From Chrysomallon squamiferum (Eukaryota; Mollusca; Gastropoda; Neomphalida; Peltospiridae): a stretch of DNA of 12,000 nt. How positions within the stretch are numbered: position 1 is the stretch's first letter; each line of letters begins with the position of its first letter. A program made the translations under genes and the position numbers. Shown one piece after another: positions 1 through 6,109 of the stretch. The DNA is taken from positions 23,470,822-23,482,821 of the forward strand of contig CM022671.1 in the NCBI GenBank assembly GCA_012295275.1, in the 5' to 3' direction. The notes beneath the pieces are model-generated. The model did not search any database, was not told the DNA's origin, and worked only from the letters and a program-made list of their open reading frames with translations.

Positions 1-40
1 GACGCGTGTGTATTATTTATCTCGACGAGCAGTGGACCGA

Positions 41-48
41 TATAAATA
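41..48 (+). promoter_or_regulatory. TATA-box-like TATAAATA
   Basis: TATAAATA matches the metazoan TATA consensus and is followed within about 30 bp by less AT-rich sequence, the expected start-site distance. No clear initiator is visible. TATA-like strings are common by chance in AT-rich DNA, so this is weak. Confidence 0.2.
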
Positions 49-188
49 TTAGTAGGTGAAAAACTCGGCTGTGTCGAAGTCCCCGGGAGTGTGTATTCAC
101 AGCGAGCGAGTTAGTTAAATTCAGCTAGTAGTTCAGGGCTTGCCGATCCTGTTTTATTAAGTATGTATATGGACTAACAGTTATGTTT

Positions 189-216
189 CACACACAAACA
201 AAACACACACACACAG
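189..216. repeat. CA-rich microsatellite, imperfect
   Basis: This is an interrupted CA/CAAA tract within otherwise complex sequence, a short degenerate dinucleotide repeat. Confidence 0.7.
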
Positions 217-261
217 AGACACATAAGAGGAGTGTTTTTCAAAGTGCTGGCTAAAGAACAG

Positions 262-268
262 TGACTCA
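262..268 (+). promoter_or_regulatory. AP-1 site TGACTCA
   Basis: This is an exact TPA-response element of the type bound by Fos/Jun bZIP dimers. It lies 32 bp before a CACGTG palindrome in a low-repeat block, which makes a regulatory role plausible but unproven. Confidence 0.3.
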
Positions 269-300
269 TCTCTCCCATGCTCAGTGCCAAATAGTCGATT

Positions 301-308
301 CCACGTGG
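301..308. promoter_or_regulatory. Palindromic E-box CCACGTGG
   Basis: The palindrome contains the CACGTG core used by Myc/Max, USF and related bHLH proteins. It sits near the AP-1 site in the same complex block. Confidence 0.3.
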
Positions 309-461
309 CGTCTGCTTGAAATTAATTATACCGATCTCCTACTGATATTGTTATTGTGTTTATTTTCGTTTCAGTTTAAGACAAAGAATTTGCAAACAGT
401 TAATAAAAATAATAATATAACTCGTACACAGCCCGTCACGGATCACTGACTTGCGATCGCC

Positions 462-477
462 CATTCCCGAGCATTCC
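462..477 (+). promoter_or_regulatory. Tandem CATTCC (TEAD-like) motifs
   Basis: CATTCC occurs at 462-467 and again at 472-477, a start-to-start spacing of 10 bp or about one helical turn. CATTCC is the core of the TEAD/Scalloped M-CAT site. Known TEAD doublets usually have shorter spacing, so this is tentative. Confidence 0.18.
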
Positions 478-819
478 TTAATTGGTCATGAATCACCCAA
501 GTATATTGTAAAACACTGGCATCTGTTTAGTTTGAGTTCAATCGATCCGTCTCCATGGTGATTGTATTGTAATACTGTCTATTCATCAGAGTGACGGAAT
601 TAATCGCTTTCAGAACAGACACAATGGAGCGAATAATAATCTGGAATTCATTAAAATGTCCCCCCCACAGACAAACATACACACTCATAGTGTTATAGCA
701 ATAAAGTACACTGAGTGATAAAATAGTTATAATAGGTTAAACTGGTTTTTGTTTTAAAAAATAGATAAAACATTATGAAACAGAATTTTTTTTTAAATTA
801 ATGAAGGGATAAATGTGTA

Positions 820-853
820 TCTCTCTCTCTGTTTTTCATTCACTCACTCACTC
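820..853. repeat. Short (CT)n and (CACT)n repeats
   Basis: A CT dinucleotide run at 820-831 is followed after a few bases by a CACT tetranucleotide run to about 853. Confidence 0.75.
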
Positions 854-1310
854 CTTTTCCCCTCGAGTATAAATTTAATTTCTGATGTACTTGTTATTAC
901 TATGCTTTTAACCCATCCATTAATAGTTTATAATTTAATATATCTATGGCAGTTATGAAGTTTATAGTTAAAATAAACAGTATATATCCTTAATGTTCTA
1001 CATAATAAAAACGTGAAATTATTACATGCAAGAAACAGGATGTGTTCACACCACACGGCAATCTCCGAATAAAAATAACTACAGAAAAACATGTCTCGAG
1101 GCCGTTTTATTAACGATCGGCAAATATCTGTTCAGGTATTCAATCTAAGGGAAAACGATAATAGATTTGAACTATAAATCCAGGTTGTGAAAAATATCTA
1201 CTCAGTTTGGGTTAATTCTATTAAAATCACGGGGGTAAAGAAACAATAACAAAAATACCCTAGTAAAACAATTGTAACTGAGGCTTCATAAGCCGTAAGT
1301 CATGTGAATT

Positions 1311-1333
1311 GTGTGCGTATGTGTGTGTGTGTG
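1311..1333. repeat. (GT)n microsatellite
   Basis: A GT dinucleotide run interrupted by CG and AT steps; ordinary dinucleotide repeat. Confidence 0.8.
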
Positions 1334-1368
1334 ATTCATTAATTCTTTAATTCATCATTAAAAATTAT

Positions 1369-1402
1369 TTATATATATATATATATATTTATTTTTTTTT
1401 TT
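1369..1402. repeat. (TA)n followed by T run
   Basis: About ten TA units to 1388 are followed by a T-rich run ending at 1402. Confidence 0.85.
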
Positions 1403-1788
1403 CTAATTAAGTATGTTGTGAATGCTAAGTGGGGTATGTTTGCATTGTGAATTTTTTTTTACATGTCACTCACAACCATAACAATGACAATCAGCTCAGT
1501 TACAAAGTGCACGAACTGATAGATATACACACACTGCGATAAGAATGCAGACGTGTACACATTTGGTGTGAAGATAAAACGACGCGGTTGTTGGTGAATG
1601 AAATCTCTTTGTTGTGTGCACCACCTGGAATTTCACGTTCTGTCTCGCTCGAGTGCGTCATCGTTAAATGAGGTCATTCGTACAATGGATGAATGAATCA
1701 TCTTTCATAATTGAAAGTTGGTTGGTTACAATCCTGAATGACTGACTGACTTTTGTGTTCCGTTGTTAATCATTGAAATAACACCAGG

Positions 1789-1819
1789 AAGTATCATGAC
1801 AATGAAAGTATCATGACAA
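1789..1819 (+). repeat. 14-bp direct repeat, period 17
   Basis: AAGTATCATGACAA occurs at 1789-1802 and exactly again at 1806-1819. Two copies only, with a GAA-containing spacer; it looks like a recent local duplication by slippage. Confidence 0.85.
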
Positions 1820-2097
1820 ACAAATTTTTCAAATAAAATAGTAACAACAATAATAAATTAAAATAATAACAATTGAATATTGATTTTAAACAGGGATTAA
1901 AAAAAAAAAAAAAAAAAAACAAGAACTTGCAGTGCTTGAAGATTTTTTCCCGTTCGCTAACAAAGGTCATTAACAAAATAAAACAATAATATCTTTTAAT
2001 TTTAGTCATATTAAATTCAATCAAATTGTAAATAATTAAAAAAATGAATAAACAGTTCAATTAATTTCCATTGGGAGGTTCCATTTGGATGTAAAGC
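1820..2097. other. A-rich stretch with 21-nt poly(A)
   Basis: The sequence is dominated by A and AAT/AAC-rich runs, including an uninterrupted A run at 1899-1919. No element body or target-site duplication is recognisable around the run. The minus-strand open frame covering this area is lysine/phenylalanine/leucine-rich translation of low-complexity DNA and is not a gene. Confidence 0.6.
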
Positions 2098-2104
2098 ATT
2101 ATTA

Positions 2105-2165
<61 letters not shown>

Positions 2166-2306
2166 TATTATTATCATTATTATTATTATTATTATCACAT
2201 TATTATTATTATCATTACTATTATTATCATAATCATCATCATCATCATCATCATCATCATTATTATTATTATTATTATCATAATCATCATCATCATCATT
2301 ATTATC
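2098..2306. repeat. Compound (TTA)n/(TCA)n microsatellite, about 210 bp
   Basis: Long ATT/TTA blocks alternate with ATC/TCA blocks and the three-base period is largely kept, with a few slips. Forward translation gives isoleucine or tyrosine runs and reverse translation gives asparagine/aspartate runs, so the two overlapping open frames here are artefacts of a stop-free trinucleotide array. The interspersed TCA blocks suggest point substitution followed by re-expansion. Confidence 0.97.
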
Positions 2307-2309
2307 CAG

Positions 2310-2772
2310 AAAAAAAAAAAAATAACAATAACAAAAAGCACAACAAGAATCGTACACTAAATTTTGACTTGTCTAAATCTTATCCATTCGCTGACTTTGT
2401 TTTGACGATGTTTTTACGATAAGGCTCCATTTCCAGTGGAAAAAAGCTTTTGTTTAATGCTACAGTTGGCGAATTGTGCTGAATCGTCTATATGCAAAAG
2501 TCATCTAGTTCGGGTCACGATGCTGAACAAAAATCTCAGTTTTCAAGATTTTAGCTTCAACCGGCGAAGCAGTGTTAGGAACTGGCATATTTGGATGCAG
2601 TATTGAAACTCCACTGCCTGTATTTAATTTTCACGAGTGTTTTTAATTAATTCTTGTAATATTAACTAATAAGTTAAGGAAAGGAATTAATGGGAAGAGA
2701 ACAGAAAGAGAAAGAACGTTGACTATTAAGAAAAAATGACTTAAAGAATATTGCAAAAACATTTTTTGGCGA
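2310..2772. other. Non-repetitive intergenic/intronic stretch
   Basis: Roughly 2360-2640 is complex sequence of ordinary composition, with no frame, RNA fold or motif cluster that I can support. 2640-2760 is A-rich. Nothing recognisable. Confidence 0.6.
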
Positions 2773-2805
2773 TGGGGATTATTGTTGTTGTTGTGTTACT
2801 GCTGC

Positions 2806-2869
<64 letters not shown>
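2773..2869. repeat. (TTG)/(CTG)/(TTA)n compound microsatellite
   Basis: A short run of TTG and CTG triplets leads into a clean (TTA)n array from about 2808 to 2869. A minus-strand frame through it encodes only polyasparagine and serine/threonine runs. Confidence 0.95.
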
Positions 2870-2971
2870 TAACTGAATAATAAGAAACAACGGAGTGAGA
2901 TTACATCTGAACAAAATTCCAAAAGTCTTCCAAGGTCGTGGCCTCCAGCGACAGTTCACGTTTTTATTCTA

Positions 2972-2995
2972 TTTTTTTTTTTTTTTTTTTTTTTT
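2972..2995. repeat. Poly(T), 24 nt
   Basis: An uninterrupted T run following a short T-rich lead. It could be a microsatellite or the poly(A) tail of a minus-strand retrocopy, but no element sequence is visible to its right. Confidence 0.9.
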
Positions 2996-3275
2996 ATAAA
3001 ATTACTCAGAACCTCTGAGCATGTCACGGTGTGGTATGGCAATAAGAAAAAATAAGTAAATAAAATAAGTCATTTGAAATATTACTGCACATATCATTTT
3101 TCACTTTATTCCACAAACCAGAAATTTTATATGTAACTGATGCTTCTTTTCATCCGACCATTCATTCTTCATAACATGCCAGTCTCCGTTGCTGTTCACA
3201 AGACAACTGCCTGCTCAAACCCCGGGGGGGAACAGAAGGTAAACAAAAGATCAACCCGAAAAGCCCAACTCTTTA

Positions 3276-3283
3276 TCACGTGA
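3276..3283. promoter_or_regulatory. Perfect palindromic E-box TCACGTGA
   Basis: TCACGTGA is the preferred site of MITF/TFE and USF-type bHLH-ZIP proteins. It lies immediately before the CpG-containing patch at 3291-3318, a promoter-like setting. Confidence 0.35.
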
Positions 3284-3358
3284 CACCAAACGAATGCGCG
3301 CGAACTCGACAACCCGCCGTCTGCACTGGTTACAAAGACACTGGATTTATTTTCACAG

Positions 3359-3370
3359 TTGGGAATACAG
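3359..3370 (+). other. Possible 12-nt microexon (weak)
   Basis: A pyrimidine-rich acceptor ending TTTCACAG at 3358 and a donor CAG|GTAAAA after 3370 bracket a 12-base segment that is a multiple of three and has no stop in the reading TTG GGA ATA CAG. The two signals are directly visible. That they define an exon is inference, and an exon of this length is far below the usual size. Confidence 0.12.
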
Positions 3371-3627
3371 GTAAAATTTCGTCTTGCACATTTCTGGCAG
3401 TCTCTGCTTCACAGATTCATCGTGGATACATTTATTTTCTCAGTGCGACCTCCGACTCGCTCGTACATTAAGTTAGGTACAAAAATGAACGCGCAAATAT
3501 CGAGCAGGTCGCGGAATGCAGGCTTTTGTAAAACGACTGGTGCAGATATTTGGGATCCAAATGAATTCTTTATTGGCTCAATATGCTTTCCTGTTTATCT
3601 AGTCTTTTATTTTTTATTTATTTATTA

Positions 3628-3629
<2 letters not shown>

Positions 3630-3669
<40 letters not shown>

Positions 3670-3671
3670 TA

Positions 3672-3730
<59 letters not shown>

Positions 3731-3733
3731 TTA
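3630..3733. repeat. Poly(T)38 followed by (TTA)n
   Basis: 38 consecutive T bases (3630-3667) run straight into a (TTA)n array ending near 3733. Forward frames through it are polyphenylalanine, polyisoleucine or polytyrosine artefacts. The juxtaposition of poly(T) and TTA units recurs at 3972-4036 and 9758-9814. Confidence 0.97.
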
Positions 3734-3971
3734 AACAAATATATTTAAAATTTCATTTTCATTCTGTCCATTCTTAGTCTGTGAATGAATATATTTGGTG
3801 CGATGGAAAAAGAAAATGAAATGAAACATGAATAATCAAAATCTGTATTAATTTTCAAAATTTGTAATTAACAAATATACACTTAGTGCTATATGCAGAT
3901 TTTCAACATCAAATTAGTGCTGACCTAGATCTTCTTGTTTGTAAACTACCATTAGTGAAAAATTATCTGCA
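3734..3971. other. AT-rich spacer between two poly(T)/TTA arrays
   Basis: Unremarkable AT-rich sequence of about 240 bp that separates two similar T-rich arrays. No gene or terminal repeat was found. Confidence 0.6.
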
Positions 3972-4036
3972 TTTTTTTTTATTTTTTTTTTTTATTATTT
4001 TTATTATTATTATTATTTTTTTTTTTTTTTTTTTTT
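3972..4036. repeat. T-rich array: poly(T), TTA units, poly(T)21
   Basis: T runs flank a short (TTA)n core, and the last T run spans 4016-4036. Low complexity throughout. Confidence 0.95.
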
Positions 4037-4419
4037 GATCTTCATAAAATAAGAACTGCTTCAGTTAAAATGTTTACAGTATTTGGCAGAATGATTTATA
4101 ACCAAACATAAAACCCTGACCCGCATATCAATCTTCTCTAGATATTACATTATTAGTATATTAATTTTTATCTCAGGTTAAACATTAGAGCCAGGAGAAA
4201 TATTGACATGATACGATACGGAATTTACAGTGCAGGTGACCAAGAACAATAGATAAATATTTACAACGTCTTCCAAAAAGCCTTATTTCGAAAAGAAAGC
4301 TGACGCTATTTTGTTTAAATTTCCGAACGAGCGGATCCACTAAACCAGCTACGTGAATATTCGACAATTTACGTCAAGTGTAAAGAAATGAAGTCTTACA
4401 TCCAGTGCTTTTAATGTAA

Positions 4420-4428
4420 ACCGGAAAT
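4420..4428 (+). promoter_or_regulatory. ETS-type site ACCGGAAAT
   Basis: ACCGGAAAT differs by one base from the optimal ETS-domain site ACCGGAAGT and contains the obligatory GGAA core. A second, inverted ETS site lies 32 bp beyond it. Confidence 0.35.
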
Positions 4429-4453
4429 TTCGCTGCCCTACTTTTCTTCGGTT

Positions 4454-4467
4454 TGACGTCTTCCGGT
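4454..4467. promoter_or_regulatory. CRE half-site overlapping an ETS site
   Basis: TGACGTC at 4454-4460 shares its last base with CTTCCGGT (4460-4467), which reads ACCGGAAG, the optimal ETS core, on the minus strand. Adjacent bZIP (CREB/ATF) and ETS sites are common in animal promoters and enhancers. The two ETS sites at 4420 and 4460 face each other. Confidence 0.4.
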
Positions 4468-4543
4468 TCTTAATTCCACTGACATACATTGCCATTTGTC
4501 GAAACGGTAGATCTCGAGCAGTTTGGCAGGTTTGTCTGTTATT

Positions 4544-4551
4544 GCAGCTGC
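4544..4551. promoter_or_regulatory. Palindromic E-box GCAGCTGC
   Basis: The CAGCTG core is used by class-A/B bHLH heterodimers such as Achaete-Scute/Daughterless or MyoD-type proteins. It lies 77 bp beyond the ETS/CRE composite, in the same low-repeat island. Confidence 0.3.
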
Positions 4552-5248
4552 TATTTACATGCAAAAGACTTGTAAAGAGAAATAATAAGTTTGGGTTGAA
4601 AGAAAAGAAAAAAGTGAAAAAGTGTAACAGATAAGATTCGTTATTATATTTACTTAAGAATCAAAAAAAAAAACCCAGAAATGTTTGGTAAATAATTTCA
4701 CGCCCGTTCAAATAAGTGATTTTCATAGACTAAATATCTGCTATTTCAGTTGTTTCAAAAAATAAACTATTAGTGCTGTTGTTTTTGTTTTGAGGCAATT
4801 TGAATAAAATAATGATCGTACGTCTGGCAAGAAACGAACGTGGCTGACACCAATATGTCACGTTGGCGCAAATCGCCCAGTAATTGATCTTCTAACCGTT
4901 TAACATCAAAACTGCATTAAACAATAGTTAAAACATCTAACAATAAAACTATTTAAAGTAGTATCTCATCTCTTTATCCTTTTTATATTTAGACTGGACC
5001 CCATTGCTCCCAGACAACTGCATTCCCCAAAATAGTTACACTGCAAAATAATAACCAAGGACAATAATAATCACGGTTATAGAGTATAGGGCCTACGTAT
5101 ATCACTTCATAAGCTCTGCCAACCATAATTATAACAGACTGCCGTATGTTGATCTGTCATGGACACCCCATCTGCTGTTCTGACATCTAAGAATTTCGGC
5201 AAATAATCAGAAGAATGTTTAGTCTGCAAATTTCTGCGAGATGTCCGG

Positions 5249-5265
5249 TGACCTTAAAGTGACCT
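5249..5265 (-). promoter_or_regulatory. Perfect DR5 nuclear-receptor element
   Basis: The plus strand reads TGACCT, five bases (TAAAG), TGACCT. On the minus strand this is AGGTCA-N5-AGGTCA, an exact direct repeat with 5-bp spacing, the classical retinoic acid receptor/RXR response element. Both half-sites are also extended to AAGGTCA. With twelve specified positions it is not expected by chance in 12 kb. RAR and RXR genes exist in molluscs, though I recall that mollusc RARs are reported to have lost ligand response; binding here is inference. Confidence 0.55.
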
Positions 5266-5405
5266 TAGCAGTAGGGACGATTTGCAGTTTGATAATTATA
5301 TGTACATAAAGCTTACAGCGTGAGCTGAAATATATTATGATTTGTTAATATAGACACGGGAGACTTCGACATTGACTGCTGTTTGGTTATGTATTACAGT
5401 GACAA

Positions 5406-5420
5406 AAGATAACGTATCTT
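5406..5420. promoter_or_regulatory. Inverted AAGATA/TATCTT with a GATA site
   Basis: AAGATA (5406-5411) and TATCTT (5415-5420) form an inverted repeat with a 3-bp spacer. The left arm includes AGATAA, a WGATAR GATA-factor site; the right arm is only a partial match. Weak evidence alone. Confidence 0.2.
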
Positions 5421-5555
5421 GTACTAACATAATCGGACACTAACATATTCACTATGGGGGCAGTTCAAAAAAAAAAGTATTACTCCTTATGTCCAGTTGT
5501 CTCCCCTTCTCTGTTTAAAATTAGTGGATTTTAGAATGAACGCAGATCTTCGACC

Positions 5556-5600
5556 CGGCCTTGGACATTCAAGAATTTAGATCAGTATTAAACCAGGCCG
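5556..5600. other. GC-stemmed inverted repeat (possible hairpin)
   Basis: CGGCCTTGG (5556-5564) can pair with CCAGGCCG (5593-5600), giving an eight-pair stem with one bulged T and a 28-nt loop. It stands out because the surroundings are AT-rich, but it is too short for a miRNA precursor of usual form. Confidence 0.3.
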
Positions 5601-5638
5601 TTTTCCCTGGGCCCTGTCGTTCGCATCATTTAGCACGA

Positions 5639-5645
5639 CTAATTA
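5639..5645. promoter_or_regulatory. Homeodomain core, CTAATTAC
   Basis: A TAATTA core lies within CTAATTAC near the left side of the motif-dense block. The motif is common in AT-rich DNA and gains weight only from its context. Confidence 0.15.
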
Positions 5646-5666
5646 CAAATGCGATTACAGTGTCAG

Positions 5667-5675
5667 TCATGTGAC
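5667..5675 (+). promoter_or_regulatory. M-box-like E-box TCATGTGAC
   Basis: TCATGTGA matches the MITF/TFE M-box consensus TCAYGTGA. The identical nine bases occur in the opposite orientation at 5935-5943, so the two E-boxes face each other across most of the putative enhancer. Confidence 0.35.
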
Positions 5676-5704
5676 AAATCTTGTTAGGATAATCGCCACG
5701 TTAA

Positions 5705-5717
5705 TGACCTTCGACCT
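5705..5717 (-). promoter_or_regulatory. DR1-like nuclear-receptor element
   Basis: On the minus strand it reads AGGTCG-A-AGGTCA, a direct repeat with 1-bp spacing and one mismatch. DR1 elements bind RXR homodimers, HNF4 and COUP-TF. It lies about 440 bp from the perfect DR5. Confidence 0.35.
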
Positions 5718-5787
5718 TTTCCCAGTTAACCTCTGACTTATCGTCTACCTGATATTGACTTTGGAGCTTTTGACGGACCGTAATTTC

Positions 5788-5799
5788 ATGAATATTCAT
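5788..5799. promoter_or_regulatory. 12-bp palindrome ATGAATATTCAT (POU-like)
   Basis: Two ATGAAT half-sites in inverted orientation resemble the MORE-type palindrome bound by POU-domain dimers. Twelve-base palindromes occur by chance a few times in a window this size, so the support comes from motif resemblance and context. Confidence 0.3.
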
Positions 5800-5813
5800 C
5801 AGAACGCTTCCAG

Positions 5814-5823
5814 CCAATCGATA
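5814..5823 (+). promoter_or_regulatory. CCAAT box overlapping Cut/Onecut site
   Basis: CCAATCGATA combines a CCAAT core with ATCGATA, the core recognised by Onecut/Cut homeodomain proteins. Confidence 0.3.
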
Positions 5824-5868
5824 CGCCGGCTAATTCTTGGTCTTTTTATTATAACGAGTGGAATAATT

Positions 5869-5892
5869 TGACAGAGATGCGCGCCTAATTAG
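5869..5892 (+). promoter_or_regulatory. TALE site TGACAG near homeodomain CTAATTAG
   Basis: TGACAG (5869-5874) is the Meis/Homothorax core and CTAATTAG (5885-5892) is a palindromic homeodomain site, 10 bp further on. Such pairing is typical of Hox/TALE-regulated enhancers. Confidence 0.3.
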
Positions 5893-5923
5893 ATCAGAAA
5901 GTTGCTCAACAGAAGATTTAATC

Positions 5924-5931
5924 ATGGCCGC
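5924..5931 (+). promoter_or_regulatory. YY1/Pho-like ATGGCCGC
   Basis: The site matches the YY1 core ATGGCSGC. A second YY1-like core in the opposite sense, GCCATATT, is at 6041-6048. The ATG here also opens a 10-codon frame (MAAASHDSRS) that I do not call as a gene. Confidence 0.25.
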
Positions 5932-5934
5932 CGC

Positions 5935-5943
5935 GTCACATGA
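5935..5943 (-). promoter_or_regulatory. M-box-like E-box GTCACATGA (inverted partner)
   Basis: Exact reverse complement of the nine bases at 5667-5675. It immediately follows the YY1-like site. Confidence 0.35.
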
Positions 5944-6018
5944 TAGTCGCTCGTGACAAGTTATGGGTGTAGGTTTACAGGGAGCAACGATTGACTACAT
6001 TACCGTCATGAATTCAGT

Positions 6019-6028
6019 CCAATAAACA
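6019..6028 (+). promoter_or_regulatory. CCAAT core plus forkhead ATAAACA
   Basis: CCAAT at 6019-6023 overlaps ATAAACA at 6022-6028, which fits the forkhead consensus RTAAACA. Confidence 0.25.
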
Positions 6029-6040
6029 CTCCCTTGAGGC

Positions 6041-6069
6041 GCCATATTTGCATATTTTTAACGATTGTT
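6041..6069. promoter_or_regulatory. YY1-like, octamer and SOX cores in 29 bp
   Basis: GCCATATT (6041-6048) overlaps the perfect octamer ATTTGCAT (6046-6053), and ATTGTT (6064-6069), a SOX HMG core, follows after 10 bp. POU and SOX proteins often act together, although the spacing and orientation here differ from the canonical SOX-OCT composite. Confidence 0.35.
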
Positions 6070-6109
6070 AGCCTGCTGCGTTGGCCATAAAATATTCAAA
6101 TGGTCCTCG

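Larger units (their letters stand above)
1..700. other. Complex non-repetitive block, possible promoter/5' UTR DNA
   Basis: This stretch has more CpG and less simple repeat than most of the window. It contains a TATA-like box (41-48), a CA-rich patch (189-216), an AP-1 site (262-268), a CACGTG E-box (301-308) and two CATTCC motifs (462-477). An open frame at 261-449 has only a GTG start and one short hydrophobic run, so it is not called. A 24-codon ATG frame at 624-698 has a favourable context (A at -3, G at +4) and follows a TTTCAG at 607-612, but nothing confirms it as an exon. The block may be upstream or 5' untranslated DNA of a gene lying outside the window. Confidence 0.3.
700..1788. 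other. AT-rich non-coding DNA with short simple repeats
   Basis: No coding frame or RNA gene is seen. The stretch holds several AATAAA-like strings, short CT and CACT repeats (820-853), (GT)n at about 1311-1333, (TA)n at 1369-1388 and short T runs. The part at 1490-1690 is somewhat more complex, with a single AGGTCA half-site at 1671-1676 and a CACCTG E-box at 1622-1627, but no arrangement strong enough to call. Confidence 0.6.
3000..3629. other. Mixed stretch with GC-richer patch at about 3180-3375
   Basis: 3000-3180 is ordinary AT-rich DNA. 3180-3375 is richer in G+C, with a CCCCGGGG palindrome (3220-3227), a perfect TCACGTGA, a cluster of CpGs (3291-3318) and several splice-like signals, including AAG|GTAAAC after 3238 and CAG|GTAAAA after 3370. 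Two forward frames stay open here (3280-3471 and 3359-3613 before the T run). Their products match no family I recognise and the longer one has only a TTG start, so they are not called as genes. This may be a promoter or noncoding-exon patch. Confidence 0.35.

Noticed and set aside
261-449. 62-codon frame with a hydrophobic stretch
   Set aside because: It begins at GTG, which is not a normal eukaryotic start, and has no domain. The leucine-rich run is what T-rich DNA encodes.
1899-1919. Poly(A) run as a retrocopy tail
   Set aside because: No recognisable element upstream and no target-site duplication around it.
2061-2360. Overlapping plus and minus open frames of 91-98 codons
   Set aside because: Translations of the TTA/TCA array: polyisoleucine on one strand, polyasparagine/aspartate on the other. 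No sequence outside the repeat supports coding.
3359-3748. 129-codon plus-strand frame
   Set aside because: Starts at TTG, its first 80 or so residues match no known family, and the rest is polyphenylalanine and polyisoleucine from the T and TTA runs.
4185-4564. Two minus-strand frames of 60 and 71 codons
   Set aside because: Short, overlapping in part, no domain; better explained as non-coding regulatory DNA.
5924-5956. 10-codon ATG frame in the enhancer-like core
   Set aside because: Too short, no transcript evidence; the ATG is part of a YY1-like site.
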